Below, piece after piece: positions 50,460 to 59,080 of a stretch of 64,000 nucleotides of DNA. This DNA comes from an uncultured Clostridia bacterium. Its GTDB lineage: Bacteria > Bacillota > Clostridia > Oscillospirales > Ruminococcaceae. The stretch is taken from assembly GCA_947586185.1 (NCBI GenBank), contig CANPXN010000005.1, positions 1 through 64,000 of the forward strand. Direction: 5' to 3'. The position numbers were made by a program, and so were the translations under genes. The notes beneath the pieces are model-generated. The model was given only the letters and a program-made list of their open reading frames with translations. It made no database searches and was not told the DNA's origin. Within the stretch, counting starts at the first letter, position 1. Each line of letters begins with the position of its first letter.

Positions 50460-50873
50460 ATGTTTCATGAGAAATCATGCGGGGCTATTGTGTACCGTAA
50501 GTCCCACGGGAACACTGAAATTCTGCTGATAAAGCATGTAAACAGCGGTCACTGGTCATTTCCAAAAGGTCATGTGGAAGGAAATGAAACAGAGCTTGAA
50601 ACTGCACGGAGAGAAATAATGGAGGAAACCGGAATTGATGTTATTCTTGACCCCACATTCCGTGAAACAGTTTCATACTCCCCTAAAAAGGATACTCAAA
50701 AAATAGTCGTATATTTCCTTGCAAAGGCAAAAAATTTCGACTATGTCCCTCAAGAGGAGGAAATCGCAGAAATAAGATGGGTGGATATAAGCTATGCATT
50801 CAGTATCCTTACCTACGAAAACGACAAGATCATTGTATCAAGAGCAAAAACAGCTATCAAGGAAAAAAATTAG
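50460..50873 (+). CDS. Nudix hydrolase, Ap4A-hydrolase type
   Basis: This 137-residue protein has the Nudix box GHVEGNETELETARREIMEETG (about 36-57), spaced as GX5EX7REUXEEXGU, and the WSFPKGH lead-in typical of bis(5'-nucleosyl)-tetraphosphatases. It probably cleaves Ap4A or similar nucleotides. The start is ATG 50460 behind AAAGG; an upstream in-frame extension crosses the promoter and is rejected. Confidence 0.88.
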   Translation: MFHEKSCGAIVYRKSHGNTEILLIKHVNSGHWSFPKGHVEGNETELETARREIMEETGIDVILDPTFRETVSYSPKKDTQKIVVYFLAKAKNFDYVPQEEEIAEIRWVDISYAFSILTYENDKIIVSRAKTAIKEKN

Positions 50874-50910
50874 CGGAAGGAGCAAAAGCTCTTTCCGCTG
50901 TTTCTTTAAC
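50872..50910 (+). terminator. Terminator of the Nudix gene
   Basis: AGCGGAAGGAGC/GCTCTTTCCGCT hairpin followed by GTTTCTTT. Confidence 0.8.
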
Positions 50911-50950
50911 ATTACTTTCCATTCATTTATTTTCTGCCGAGCAGAAAAAG

Positions 50951-50988
50951 AAAAATCGTGAACCGTTATTTTACGGCTCACGATTTTT
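50951..50988. terminator. Second hairpin terminator
   Basis: AAAAATCGTGA.CCGT/ACGG.TCACGATTTTT stem, active in either direction. Confidence 0.75.
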
Positions 50989-51058
50989 CATCTTAGAGAG
51001 GATATTATGATTAACGTATTTAAACGATATTGTCTTTACACCTGCTTTGTGCAGATGC

Positions 51059-51238
51059 TTAAGGCAACACCGCACAAAGCACGCCTGACGGCTTTGCACA
51101 CATCTTGTTGGCAGATTTTCCGTCATATCACACAAAAATCTCTTGACATACGCCAGTATGCCTGCGAACTTTTTATGCAATCTGACGAAAAATCTGACTG
51201 CGCAATCTGCGCACAATCTTTGTGCGGTGTTGCCTTAA
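51059..51238. repeat. GGCAACACC palindromic element (MITE-like, type 1), 180-bp full form
   Basis: Perfect 21-bp terminal inverted repeats begin TTAAGGCAACACC and end GGTGTTGCCTTAA. The interior holds further short inverted repeats and no credible ORF. The terminal TTAA could be a duplicated target. It is the longest of five copies in the window (others near 9353, 10779, 40115 and 61322). Confidence 0.8.
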
Positions 51239-51369
51239 ATAAATGATGAAGGGAAAAAATATATCTGATCGCCTAAGGGCGTAGTTTTTTGTCTGCCTTT
51301 AAGGGAAGGCAGTAAACCTTTAGAATGATCATATCCTTGCAGATGCTTGATCTCATCTGCTATGGTCAT
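51235..51369 (-). pseudogene. 44-codon ORF fragment cut by the palindromic element
   Basis: The ATG at 51369 follows AGGGGAG by six bases. The encoded peptide starts MTIADEIKHLQGYDHSKGLLPS and its stop codon lies inside the end of the palindromic element at 51218-51238, so it looks like the 5' piece of a gene interrupted there. Family not recognised; the KGLxPSLK string recurs in the tail of the protein at 27967. Confidence 0.4.
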
Positions 51370-51430
51370 ATAATACTCCCCTAATATGAAAGGGGGTTAA
51401 TATAATTAAGATAATAATGTGAAAATTTAG
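51340..51430. other. Intergenic structured stretch before DUF421
   Basis: In the 51239-51517 gap, GCAGAT/ATCTGC with outer ATGATCATA/TGGTCATAT forms one hairpin (about 51325-51370) and TCCCCTAA/TTAGGGGA another (about 51376-51435). They overlap the orphan ORF's start, so may be by-products of that or a leader for the DUF421 gene. Confidence 0.3.
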
Positions 51431-51517
51431 GGGAAAAATTATGGAAGCCGGCATCATGTATAATCTGTAAAAAAATGTGCAGAATATTTTCACTGATACT
51501 TAGTTCGAGGTGAAGTT

Positions 51518-52204
51518 ATGACTATTGTTTTTATCCGTGCAATAATACTTTATATCATAGTTATATTTTCTGTAAGACTCATGGGAAAGCGACAGATAGG
51601 AGAGCTTCAGCCTTCAGAGCTTGTTATAACAATACTGGTATCCAATATAGCTACTCTGCCTCTCGAAGACCTCAACATCCCCTTGAGCATGGGAATAATC
51701 CCTATTCTATCCCTTGTATGCTTTGAAGTCATAATGTCATGGATAACTCTAAAATCCAAAAAAATACGCCACATTGTTTCAGGGTCCCCGAAAATAATCA
51801 TACATGACGGAAAAGTCGACCAAAATGTAATGAAGGAGCTGAGGTTTTCCGTCGACGACCTTATGACCGCTCTCAGAGGACAGAATGTATTTGACATAAG
51901 CGAGGTACAGTTTGCAGTTGTTGAAACAAACGGAAATGTTTCAGTATACCAGAAGCAGCCGTTTAGAAATATTACAAATATTGATATGAACATTCCCGGG
52001 AAATCCTTTGATCCTCCGGCAATAGTTGTGTCCGACGGAAAGCTTGTAAGTCAGGGTCTGGAATTTACAGGACTAAAAAAGGAGTGGCTGTATCAGCTGC
52101 TGGAAAGAAAAAACCTTACTGTTAAGGACGTATTCGTCCTTACAGCGGATAAAAACGGCGATTATACTCTTATAAGAAAGAAGGATACAAGTGGGAAGAG
52201 TTAA
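51518..52204 (+). CDS. DUF421 (YetF-type) membrane protein
   Basis: This 228-residue protein has three membrane segments (about 4-22, 35-52, 60-80) and two cytoplasmic YetF subdomains (FSVDDLMTALRGQNVFDISEVQFAVVETNGNVSVY). In Bacillus such proteins are linked to spore coat or germination; in others the role is unknown. The next gene overlaps its end. Start: ATG with GAGGTGAAG upstream. Confidence 0.85.
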   Translation: MTIVFIRAIILYIIVIFSVRLMGKRQIGELQPSELVITILVSNIATLPLEDLNIPLSMGIIPILSLVCFEVIMSWITLKSKKIRHIVSGSPKIIIHDGKVDQNVMKELRFSVDDLMTALRGQNVFDISEVQFAVVETNGNVSVYQKQPFRNITNIDMNIPGKSFDPPAIVVSDGKLVSQGLEFTGLKKEWLYQLLERKNLTVKDVFVLTADKNGDYTLIRKKDTSGKS

Positions 52205-52568
52205 GCTGAGTATCGCAATACTTCTGCTCATTTTGTCATATAGTATTGCCAGTACTTTTATAATAAAGCACAACACTGAGAAGCTTATCGGCGCAATAGA
52301 GGACACACAGCAGCTTGTTGACCAGGACAGGGAAAAAGAGGCGATAGAATCCATGGACAGGCTTTATGATATAAGCGAATCATACGATGATGTAGCAAGT
52401 ATATTTATACGGAGCGATAAGACCTCGGGAATCCCGACCTCTCTTGCAAGAATAAAGCCTCTTATAAAAAAGGATAATGACGAAGTCCATGCAGAGCTTG
52501 AATCACTAAAGGCGCTTGTTAAGTGGATATACAAAAGTGAAAGACCGGTATGCAGTAATATCCTTTAG
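52191..52568 (+). CDS. DUF4363 family protein
   Basis: This 125-residue protein has one N-terminal membrane segment (6-24) followed by a helical, charged domain. The overlap with the DUF421 gene (14 bases, GTG start) matches the frequent DUF421-DUF4363 pairing in Clostridia, suggesting one membrane complex. Function unknown. Confidence 0.78.
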   Translation: MGRVKLSIAILLLILSYSIASTFIIKHNTEKLIGAIEDTQQLVDQDREKEAIESMDRLYDISESYDDVASIFIRSDKTSGIPTSLARIKPLIKKDNDEVHAELESLKALVKWIYKSERPVCSNIL

Positions 52569-52608
52569 CCCTTTTCTAAGGAACAAAGAAATCAAAAACC
52601 CAAAACAA

Positions 52609-52650
52609 TTAAGGCAGCGTCCGAACGTGAATCGTTCAGTGCTGCCTTAA
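52609..52650. terminator. Bidirectional intrinsic terminator
   Basis: TTAAGGCAGC..GAACG/CGTTC..GCTGCCTTAA hairpin between convergent genes; it overlaps the stop of the minus-strand gene. Confidence 0.8.
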
Positions 52651-53327
52651 ATAATATCCTTTATTCTTAAAATTATCTCCTTTGACGCCCTTTCAACGTA
52701 CTCCTCCAGCTCATCAAACGTCATATATAAAGGCTCTCCGAAAAGATTTTCCTCACAAAAGTAATGCTCCAAAATCCAGTCACGACTGTCAGAGGACTCC
52801 TTTGCTGAAACATATCCCGGAATATCATAAGCTTCAAGCTCCCTGAGTATTCTCCTCACATCACGGACAAAAGGATATTGCTCGGCCATAATACGATCGG
52901 CTGCATTCATATCGTGCATGATCAGAGTGAAAAATTCCGGATCTCTTTGGGTAACCCCTTTTAAGGCTACCTTTTTTCTGAAATTCTCCCGGACTGTCCT
53001 TATATAAATTTCATCAGCGATAAGATGAGAAGCATACCCAAGATTGCCCCAGAAGTTCTCATTCTCTCTTTTACAAAAGCTGCTTACAAACCCACTGAGT
53101 CTGCTGTGAAACAGGGCAAGCATATCCGGCTTCAGAAAATCCCAGTCGGATATGCCGTCCCTTAGGTGACTGTGCTTTTTGTATTCACGCTTATAGCCGG
53201 CTCTTGAATGAACAGCATCCGGAGCAAGATTTCCGCAGAAAAACTTAGAAACATCCCCTACAGTACCCTCAGGAAGTATGCTCAGGATTCTGTCCGTCAG
53301 AGCTATATGAGTTATTATCCCTGCCAT
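52647..53327 (-). CDS. Zinc-dependent phospholipase C-family protein
   Basis: This 226-residue protein has His and Asp residues placed as in the PLC/S1-P1 nuclease zinc family ([47 protein letters not shown]). It has no signal peptide, so the substrate may be cytosolic. It overlaps the stop of cysK by one base (TGATG), so it is third in the metY-cysK operon. No direct link to sulfur is seen. Confidence 0.72.
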   Translation of the reverse strand: MAGIITHIALTDRILSILPEGTVGDVSKFFCGNLAPDAVHSRAGYKREYKKHSHLRDGISDWDFLKPDMLALFHSRLSGFVSSFCKRENENFWGNLGYASHLIADEIYIRTVRENFRKKVALKGVTQRDPEFFTLIMHDMNAADRIMAEQYPFVRDVRRILRELEAYDIPGYVSAKESSDSRDWILEHYFCEENLFGEPLYMTFDELEEYVERASKEIILRIKDII

Positions 53328-54259
53328 CAGTCGGCAAACATAGGAGTTGAAAGATATCTGTCCCCTGTGTCAGGAAGGAGAACAACAATGGTTTTTCCCT
53401 TGTTTTCCGGACGCTTCGCAAGCTGTACCGCTGCCCAGAGAGCTGCTCCGCTGGAAATGCCTACAAGCACTCCCTCTTTTCTTGCAAAATCCCTGCCTGT
53501 TTCAAGAGCCGCATTGTTCGGGACTTTGACTATTTCATCATACACCGATGTATCGAGAGCCTCTGGAACAAAGCCTGCTCCGATGCCCTGTATCGCATGA
53601 GCGCCCGGCCTTTCACCTGAAAGAACAGCAGAGGTTTCCGGCTCAACAGCAACGACCCTTACCGCCGGATTCTTTGATTTCAGATATTTTCCCACACCGG
53701 TAATAGTTCCTCCTGTTCCGACGCCTGCAACAAATATATCCACCTTTCCGTCGGTGTCCTCCCATATCTCAGGACCTGTCGAAGCAAGATGAGCCGCTGG
53801 ATTTGCAGGATTCACAAACTGTCCTAAAATCACCGAGCCTTCAATTTCCCTGTTCAGCTCGTCAGCCTTTTCGATTGCTCCCTTCATACCCTTTGCTCCG
53901 TCGGTAAGCACTATTTCCGCACCGTATGCCTTAAGCAAATTTCTTCTCTCAATGCTCATAGTTTCCGGCATAGTCATGATCGCTCTGTAGCCTCTTGCGG
54001 CAGCAACTGCTGCAAGGCCTATGCCTGTGTTTCCGCTTGTAGGCTCAATGATCGCTGCTCCTGGCTTTAAAAGTCCCTTTTTCTCTGCGTCCTCTATCAT
54101 GGAAAGCGCTACTCTGTCCTTAACGCTTCCTGCCGGATTAAGGTATTCAAGCTTTCCCAAAAGGCTCGTTTCAAGCCCCTGGGACTTTGAATAGCGTGAA
54201 AGCTCCAAAATAGGAGTTCCGCCTATAAGCTCTGTAACGTCCTTATAAACCTTAGCCAT
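53327..54259 (-). CDS. cysK: Cysteine synthase (O-acetylserine sulfhydrylase)
   Basis: This 310-residue PLP enzyme makes cysteine from O-acetylserine and sulfide. Visible: [14 protein letters not shown] with the PLP Lys, substrate loop [12 protein letters not shown], the [14 protein letters not shown] phosphate site, and the C-terminal [10 protein letters not shown]. Full length. It follows metY by 30 bases. Start: ATG with GGAGA upstream. Confidence 0.95.
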   Translation of the reverse strand: MAKVYKDVTELIGGTPILELSRYSKSQGLETSLLGKLEYLNPAGSVKDRVALSMIEDAEKKGLLKPGAAIIEPTSGNTGIGLAAVAAARGYRAIMTMPETMSIERRNLLKAYGAEIVLTDGAKGMKGAIEKADELNREIEGSVILGQFVNPANPAAHLASTGPEIWEDTDGKVDIFVAGVGTGGTITGVGKYLKSKNPAVRVVAVEPETSAVLSGERPGAHAIQGIGAGFVPEALDTSVYDEIVKVPNNAALETGRDFARKEGVLVGISSGAALWAAVQLAKRPENKGKTIVVLLPDTGDRYLSTPMFAD

Positions 54260-54289
54260 AATAAAATCTCCATTCTGCCGTAATACGGC

Positions 54290-55588
54290 TTATTTTACAG
54301 CCCTGAATGCTTCTTCAAGGTCATATATTATATCGTCAATATGCTCTGTACCGATTGAAAGCCTTATAGTATTCGGCTTTATGCCCTGCTCCAAAAGCTC
54401 CTCTGTGCTGAGCTGAGAATGAGTTGTGGAAGCCGGATGTATCACAAGGGACTTAACATCTGCAACATTTGCAAGAAGAGAAAATACCTGCAAATGATCT
54501 ATGAAGTCCTTTGCAGTTCTGTCGCTGCCCTTGATCTCAAAAGTAAATATCGAACCTCCGCCATTCGGGAAGTATTTACTGTATACCTTATGACTCGGCT
54601 CGCTTTCCAGTGACGGATGATGAACAGCCTCAACCTGAGGATGACTGCTTAAATACTCCACAACTTTAAGAGCATTTTCAACATGTCTTTCAACTCTGAG
54701 TGAAAGGGTTTCAAGCCCCTGCAAAAGCAGAAAAGCATTAAATGGCGAAATTGCTGCTCCGGTGTCCCTTAAAAGGATAGCTCTTATATATGTAACAAAT
54801 GCTGCATCACCGGCTGCCTCAGTAAAGCTTACCCCGTGATAGGACGGATTCGGTTCTGATATCCAAGGATATTTTCCCGATGCGCCAAAGTCAAAGCTTC
54901 CGCCGTCAACGATCACACCGCCAAGGGAGGTTCCGTGACCGCCTATAAACTTCGTTGCTGAATGAACCACGATGTCTGCCCCATATTCTATAGGGCGTAC
55001 AAGGTAAGGGGTTGCAAAGGTACTGTCTATCACAAGAGGAATGCCATGCCTGTGAGCAATCTCAGCCAAGACTTCAATATCCGCTGCGTTTGAATTAGGG
55101 TTTCCGAGAGTTTCCGCAAACAGAGCCTTTGTATTTTCGTCTATGGCGCTTTCTATCTCGCTTATACTGTCCGGATCGGCAAACTTTGCGGTAATTCCGT
55201 AAAGGGGAAGGGTATGGGCAAGAAGATTATATGTGCCGCCATAGATCGTTTTGGCTGCAACAATGTTTTCACCCTGGCGTGCTAAAGCCTGGAAAGTATA
55301 TGTTATCGCTGCCGCACCGGAGGCTGCTGCCAGAGCCGCCGTACCTCCCTCAAGAGACGCCACTCTCTTCTCAAAAACGTCCTGAGTAGAGTTTGTAAGT
55401 CTTCCGTAAATATTTCCGGCATCCTGAAGTCCGAACCTTGCAGCCGCATGGTCACTGTTTTTAAAGACATAGGACGTGGTCTGATAAATCGGAACTGCTC
55501 TTGAATCAGTTGCCGGATCAGGATTTTCCTGTCCCACATGAAGCTGTCTTGTTTCAAATCTTAATTTTCTTTCATCTATTGTACTCAT
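54290..55588 (-). CDS. metY: O-acetylhomoserine sulfhydrylase
   Basis: This 432-residue Cys/Met-metabolism PLP enzyme makes homocysteine from O-acetylhomoserine and sulfide. Markers: RFGLQDAGNIYGRLTN, the PLP Lys in HSATKFIGGHGTSLGG, and the long inserts that separate MetY from MetB. Upstream by 32 bases is a Cys-codon leader ORF (55621-55692). It forms an operon with cysK. Start: ATG with AGAGAGG upstream. Confidence 0.92.
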   Translation of the reverse strand: MSTIDERKLRFETRQLHVGQENPDPATDSRAVPIYQTTSYVFKNSDHAAARFGLQDAGNIYGRLTNSTQDVFEKRVASLEGGTAALAAASGAAAITYTFQALARQGENIVAAKTIYGGTYNLLAHTLPLYGITAKFADPDSISEIESAIDENTKALFAETLGNPNSNAADIEVLAEIAHRHGIPLVIDSTFATPYLVRPIEYGADIVVHSATKFIGGHGTSLGGVIVDGGSFDFGASGKYPWISEPNPSYHGVSFTEAAGDAAFVTYIRAILLRDTGAAISPFNAFLLLQGLETLSLRVERHVENALKVVEYLSSHPQVEAVHHPSLESEPSHKVYSKYFPNGGGSIFTFEIKGSDRTAKDFIDHLQVFSLLANVADVKSLVIHPASTTHSQLSTEELLEQGIKPNTIRLSIGTEHIDDIIYDLEEAFRAVK

Positions 55589-55620
55589 TTTTAGTTACCT
55601 CTCTGTCGTTGTGATTTTGG

Positions 55621-55692
55621 TTAATTCAATAAACATCTGTATGATCCGCACATTCGACAGCTGTAACATCGCTTCAAAAATAATGGTTTCAT
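55621..55692 (-). CDS. 23-residue Cys-rich leader peptide upstream of metY-cysK
   Basis: The ATG at 55692 has a strong TAGGAGGAAGAAA ribosome site and begins right after the promoter. The peptide has four Cys (positions 9, 12, 15 and 20) with basic residues (starts MKPLFLKRCYSC). An ORF this short, well initiated and full of Cys codons before a cysteine/homocysteine synthesis operon fits a leader peptide that senses charged tRNA-Cys. No terminator hairpin lies between its stop and metY, so any control may be by translation coupling or RNA folding rather than classical attenuation. Confidence 0.6.
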   Translation of the reverse strand: MKPLFLKRCYSCRMCGSYRCLLN

Positions 55693-55710
55693 TTTCTTCC
55701 TCCTATAAAG

Positions 55711-55727
55711 CCTATCGACTTTGTAGG
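55711..55727. promoter_or_regulatory. Inverted repeat over the metY start point
   Basis: CCTATCGACTTTGTAGG (CCTA..TAGG around nine bases) lies at the likely transcription start of the leader-metY-cysK operon. The shape resembles sites of Rrf2-family sulfur/Fe-S regulators such as CymR. Inference from position and symmetry. Confidence 0.45.
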
Positions 55728-55731
55728 TTTT

Positions 55732-55760
55732 ATTATATACCATCATTTCCAATTTGTCAA
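55732..55760 (-). promoter_or_regulatory. Promoter of leader-metY-cysK
   Basis: TTGACA (55755-55760), a 17-base spacer and TATAAT (55732-55737) on the minus strand. Confidence 0.88.
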
Positions 55761-55846
55761 TAGTTTTTTGGAAAAAATTTATTTTTAAGATTTTCAACGC
55801 CTAAAAGACGGATAAAATAAGCTGAAGTTGCAATATATCAATTGCC

Positions 55847-56389
55847 TTAGTACCCATATGGCATAGCTGAAAGCTTCTTCCTGCGATTCTGTGTAACAGC
55901 GTTCATTATAAAGCTTACGATCAAAGTGGTAAAGCATACCGAGCTGACAGACGTGGAAACAAAGTAATATATCTCAGCCCAAAACAGTGATACCTTAAAA
56001 ATGATTGCAAACATTAAATATGCCCATATAAGATAATGAGTAAAGTATATAAGACAGAATCCGGTAATACCTGTAGAAAGCGCCACAGTCGTACTGTGGG
56101 AGATAAAATAAGCGCACCATGCAACTATTATTAGCACAACTCCGATTATATTGACTGTAAGATAAAAACCGGCGCTCCACCTGAAAGCGATCGCAAACAT
56201 ATATGCCAAAATAGTCAGTATGCCCTCCCATACTGCGTCTGCGCCTCTGCCCTCTATTTCCTCAAGGTGTTTAAGTATGTCCATATTCTTAAAGAAAAGG
56301 AAACATATAATACCGGAAACCGCCATAACAACAGAAAAGATCATAAACACAAGGCTGCTCCATTTTAAAAACTTATACTGCCATGTCAT
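55847..56389 (-). CDS. Integral membrane protein of unknown family
   Basis: This 180-residue protein has about five hydrophobic segments (12-33, 58-75, 80-100, 105-125, 140-163). It ends the minus-strand run after the hydrogenase operon. A hairpin separates them, so it may be a separate unit. Family not recognised. Confidence 0.6.
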   Translation of the reverse strand: MTWQYKFLKWSSLVFMIFSVVMAVSGIICFLFFKNMDILKHLEEIEGRGADAVWEGILTILAYMFAIAFRWSAGFYLTVNIIGVVLIIVAWCAYFISHSTTVALSTGITGFCLIYFTHYLIWAYLMFAIIFKVSLFWAEIYYFVSTSVSSVCFTTLIVSFIMNAVTQNRRKKLSAMPYGY

Positions 56390-56410
56390 AAATTTACCCC
56401 CTCAGCAAAT

Positions 56411-56435
56411 CCGACCCGATAAAACATCGGGTCGG
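56411..56435 (-). terminator. Hairpin after the hydrogenase operon
   Basis: CCGACCCGAT/ATCGGGTCGG stem; on the minus strand the T-run is weak. Confidence 0.6.
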
Positions 56436-56455
56436 AAAAATCAGAACTTCTCTTC

Positions 56456-57886
56456 TTATTTTTTAGCAAATCCAATTGCGCTTGTTATAGTCTTTTCCAT
56501 AGCCTCTCTTCCATACTTATCGACCTCGCTCTTGTTCTTTACTCCGTGAGTAAGACATCCAGCTCCGCCGATACAGCCGTTTGTACAAGCCATACCCTCG
56601 ATAAAATTGTTAGGCAGAACATTCTTGGAAGCTCTTAAAAGCGCACTTCTGCATGCCTCTATACCGTCGCATGCAATAGGGTCAGCCTTGAAGTCCTCGA
56701 TACCATGCTCCTTGAGAGCCTGAGCCACAGCGTCTGAAAGACCTCCGCTTCTTGCAAAGATCCTGCCGTAGTAGGAGGCGTTGTCCAGAACGTCCTCCTC
56801 AAAGGTATTGATCTCCATATCACGGCTGTCAAACAGCGCCTGAAGCTCCTCAAATGTGATAACGCTGTCAACATAAGGTCTGACCTCTTCCTTCTGAAAT
56901 TCCATTTTCTTTGCTGTACAAGGGCCGATAAACACGATTTTTGCCGTAGGGTCTGTTTCCTTAATATATTTTGAAATTGTTGCCATAGGAGAAAGGTTAT
57001 GAGAAATATGCTCCACCATATCCGGGAACTGCTTATGGATATAGTCAACAAATGCCGGACAGCAGGAGCTTGTGAGAAATCCCTTTTCTTTAAGCTCGGC
57101 TGCCTCAGAATATGCTACCATATCCGCACCGAGAGCCGCCTCTACAACGCTGTGGAAGCCAAGCTTCTTTATTGCCGTTACTACCTGACCTAATTTTGCA
57201 TAAGAAAACTGACTGGATATCGCAGGAGCTGCGACTGCATAAACCTTATATTTTGTATTGTTTTCGCTTCCCTTGAGCATATCTATTACATCAAGAATAA
57301 ATGACTTGTCAACAACAGCTCCGAACGGACACTGATAAACGCATGCGCCGCAGGAGATGCACTTTCCGTTGTCAATTTCAGCGCATTTATCCTTACCCAT
57401 ATGTATTGCGTTGACCTTGCATGATCTTTCACAAGGTCTTTTTCTGCTTACAATAGCGCCGTAAGGGCATACTGCTGCACATCTTCCACATTCAACACAC
57501 TTGTCCTTGTTAATGTGACTTTTCAGATTTTCGTCAAATTCAATTGCACCCTTTGCACATGCGTCTTCGCAGCGATGAGCGATACAGCCTCTGCATATAT
57601 CGGCAACTACGTTATATCCGCTTACCGGACATTCGTCGCAGGCTATATCTATTACCTCGATCACATTAGGATTCTTTTTATCTCCGCCCATTGCCAGCTT
57701 GATTCTTTCGCCTACAATAGCTCTTTCCTTGTACACGCAGCAGCGCATGGTGGATTCCTTGCCTTTAACAACAATTTCCGGGATCTCAGTAAAACAGTCC
57801 AAAAGCCTGTCTTCAAAAGCATATCTTGCAACTTCTCTTAATACCTTATATTTCAGATACTGAACCTGTGTGTCAAATTTTCTCAT
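56456..57886 (-). CDS. [FeFe]-hydrogenase-like protein with multiple 4Fe-4S sites
   Basis: The protein has 476 residues. The N-terminal half holds several ferredoxin clusters (CDECPVSGYN, CRGCIAHRCEDAC, CVECGRCAAVCP, CISCGACVYQCP). The C-terminal half is an Fe-hydrogenase large domain with the three H-cluster motifs in variant form: TSSCCPAF, GPCTAKKME, EGMACTNGCIGGAG. Variants of this kind occur in sensory and other non-bifurcating hydrogenases. It is the last gene of a four-gene operon with a PAS-hydrogenase and a phosphatase. It may be catalytic or a signalling partner. Start: ATG with GGAGG upstream. Confidence 0.85.
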   Translation of the reverse strand: MRKFDTQVQYLKYKVLREVARYAFEDRLLDCFTEIPEIVVKGKESTMRCCVYKERAIVGERIKLAMGGDKKNPNVIEVIDIACDECPVSGYNVVADICRGCIAHRCEDACAKGAIEFDENLKSHINKDKCVECGRCAAVCPYGAIVSRKRPCERSCKVNAIHMGKDKCAEIDNGKCISCGACVYQCPFGAVVDKSFILDVIDMLKGSENNTKYKVYAVAAPAISSQFSYAKLGQVVTAIKKLGFHSVVEAALGADMVAYSEAAELKEKGFLTSSCCPAFVDYIHKQFPDMVEHISHNLSPMATISKYIKETDPTAKIVFIGPCTAKKMEFQKEEVRPYVDSVITFEELQALFDSRDMEINTFEEDVLDNASYYGRIFARSGGLSDAVAQALKEHGIEDFKADPIACDGIEACRSALLRASKNVLPNNFIEGMACTNGCIGGAGCLTHGVKNKSEVDKYGREAMEKTITSAIGFAKK

Positions 57887-57907
57887 TACATACCTCCGAA
57901 CAAAAAA

Positions 57908-59080
57908 TCAAAAATAGATAACCTTTATCTTCTTTCCCATTTGTTTCAATGCGTCGGACAGCTCGTCAACAAGACGCATTTTTATGCTGAAATTTATTGG
58001 CAGATTAGGATTCTGATGGGCAGGATTTATTGCTCGCCCAACGAAAAAGTTTATATCAGTAGCCTCCTCAAAAAGTATTCTTGAGATTCGTGACGCTCCA
58101 TCCGTTTTTGTGCTCCAGTCATAGTAAAGCTCGTTGTCACCGATATAGCTCTGGGCATACTGGAGAACACGGCTTATAGTGATAACTCCCTCCGTTGCAA
58201 GGTCAACGCCCTTTATAGTTGCGATCGGCGGTATCTCAGGGTCCATGTCATCAAGGTCGGAAACAACGCTTTCACCTAAAAATTCGGCAGCAAGGGTGGA
58301 GGTCGTACCGCCGCTTACAATATGCTTTCCCTCCTTGGAGAAAAACAGTGACATCATTTTGTTTACATCCGCCGGATTTGACGGAGGACCGAACAAAAGA
58401 TTTACCGGTTTACGTCTTCTTATCTTAACAGCGGCTATTGTGGTATCATCTCCCGGTTCCCTCCCATAGAGCCTGTCGCATTCGTCAAGAATTATTGTGG
58501 AGATCGCCTTTGCGCTGTAATCGTCCTCATACAGCTTTTCAATGTATCTTATTATGTTTTCTCTTTTCCAGCCAAAGTTCATACTCATACCGACTCCGGC
58601 ATAGATAGCTCCATCGCTCATTGCGATAAAGACATCGTTTTCACACAGCTGTATTTTTGAGCGGTATATTGTTTTTCCACCGGCTTCAAAGGAGGTTTTG
58701 TCGTAATCGTAGTTTTTGCCGTTTCTCAGCAATATAACATGAGGATTGTCATACTGGATTATCTCAGCTTCCCTGTTATCAATAACCCTTATGATCGTAA
58801 AAGTGGAATAGGCGACCTTTCTCACTTCACATACCGGAAGAGTTGCGGCAATTGTGGAAACGCATTCCTCAATGCTCATTTCATTTGCCATCATAGTGGA
58901 AATTATCTTTGAAGTAAGCGTTGAAAGGATATTAGCCTTAACGCCGCTGCCGAGACCGTCTGCAAGAACCATAACCGTATAGTTATCGCCTTTTTCAATT
59001 ATTTCAACCTTGTCGCCGCAGAGCTGCTCGCCGAACTTATTTATGCTGTAATAGCCGACATTCGTACAAAGATTATTCAT
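57908..59080 (-). CDS. SpoIIE-type PP2C serine phosphatase
   Basis: This 390-residue protein has a PP2C/SpoIIE phosphatase domain (about 5-225) with metal-binding Asp residues in VLADGLGSGVKAN, MSDGAIYAGVG and GDDTTIAAVKI, followed by a ~165-residue C-terminal domain. SpoIIE-like phosphatases usually switch anti-sigma-factor antagonist proteins. Its start overlaps the end of the sensory hydrogenase gene by 8 bases, so the two act together; the target protein is not encoded nearby. Confidence 0.85.
   Translation of the reverse strand: MNNLCTNVGYYSINKFGEQLCGDKVEIIEKGDNYTVMVLADGLGSGVKANILSTLTSKIISTMMANEMSIEECVSTIAATLPVCEVRKVAYSTFTIIRVIDNREAEIIQYDNPHVILLRNGKNYDYDKTSFEAGGKTIYRSKIQLCENDVFIAMSDGAIYAGVGMSMNFGWKRENIIRYIEKLYEDDYSAKAISTIILDECDRLYGREPGDDTTIAAVKIRRRKPVNLLFGPPSNPADVNKMMSLFFSKEGKHIVSGGTTSTLAAEFLGESVVSDLDDMDPEIPPIATIKGVDLATEGVITISRVLQYAQSYIGDNELYYDWSTKTDGASRISRILFEEATDINFFVGRAINPAHQNPNLPINFSIKMRLVDELSDALKQMGKKIKVIYF

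Noticed and set aside
50971-51246. ORFs on both strands across 50971-51246
   Set aside because: They are translations of the 180-bp palindromic element and hairpin terminator.
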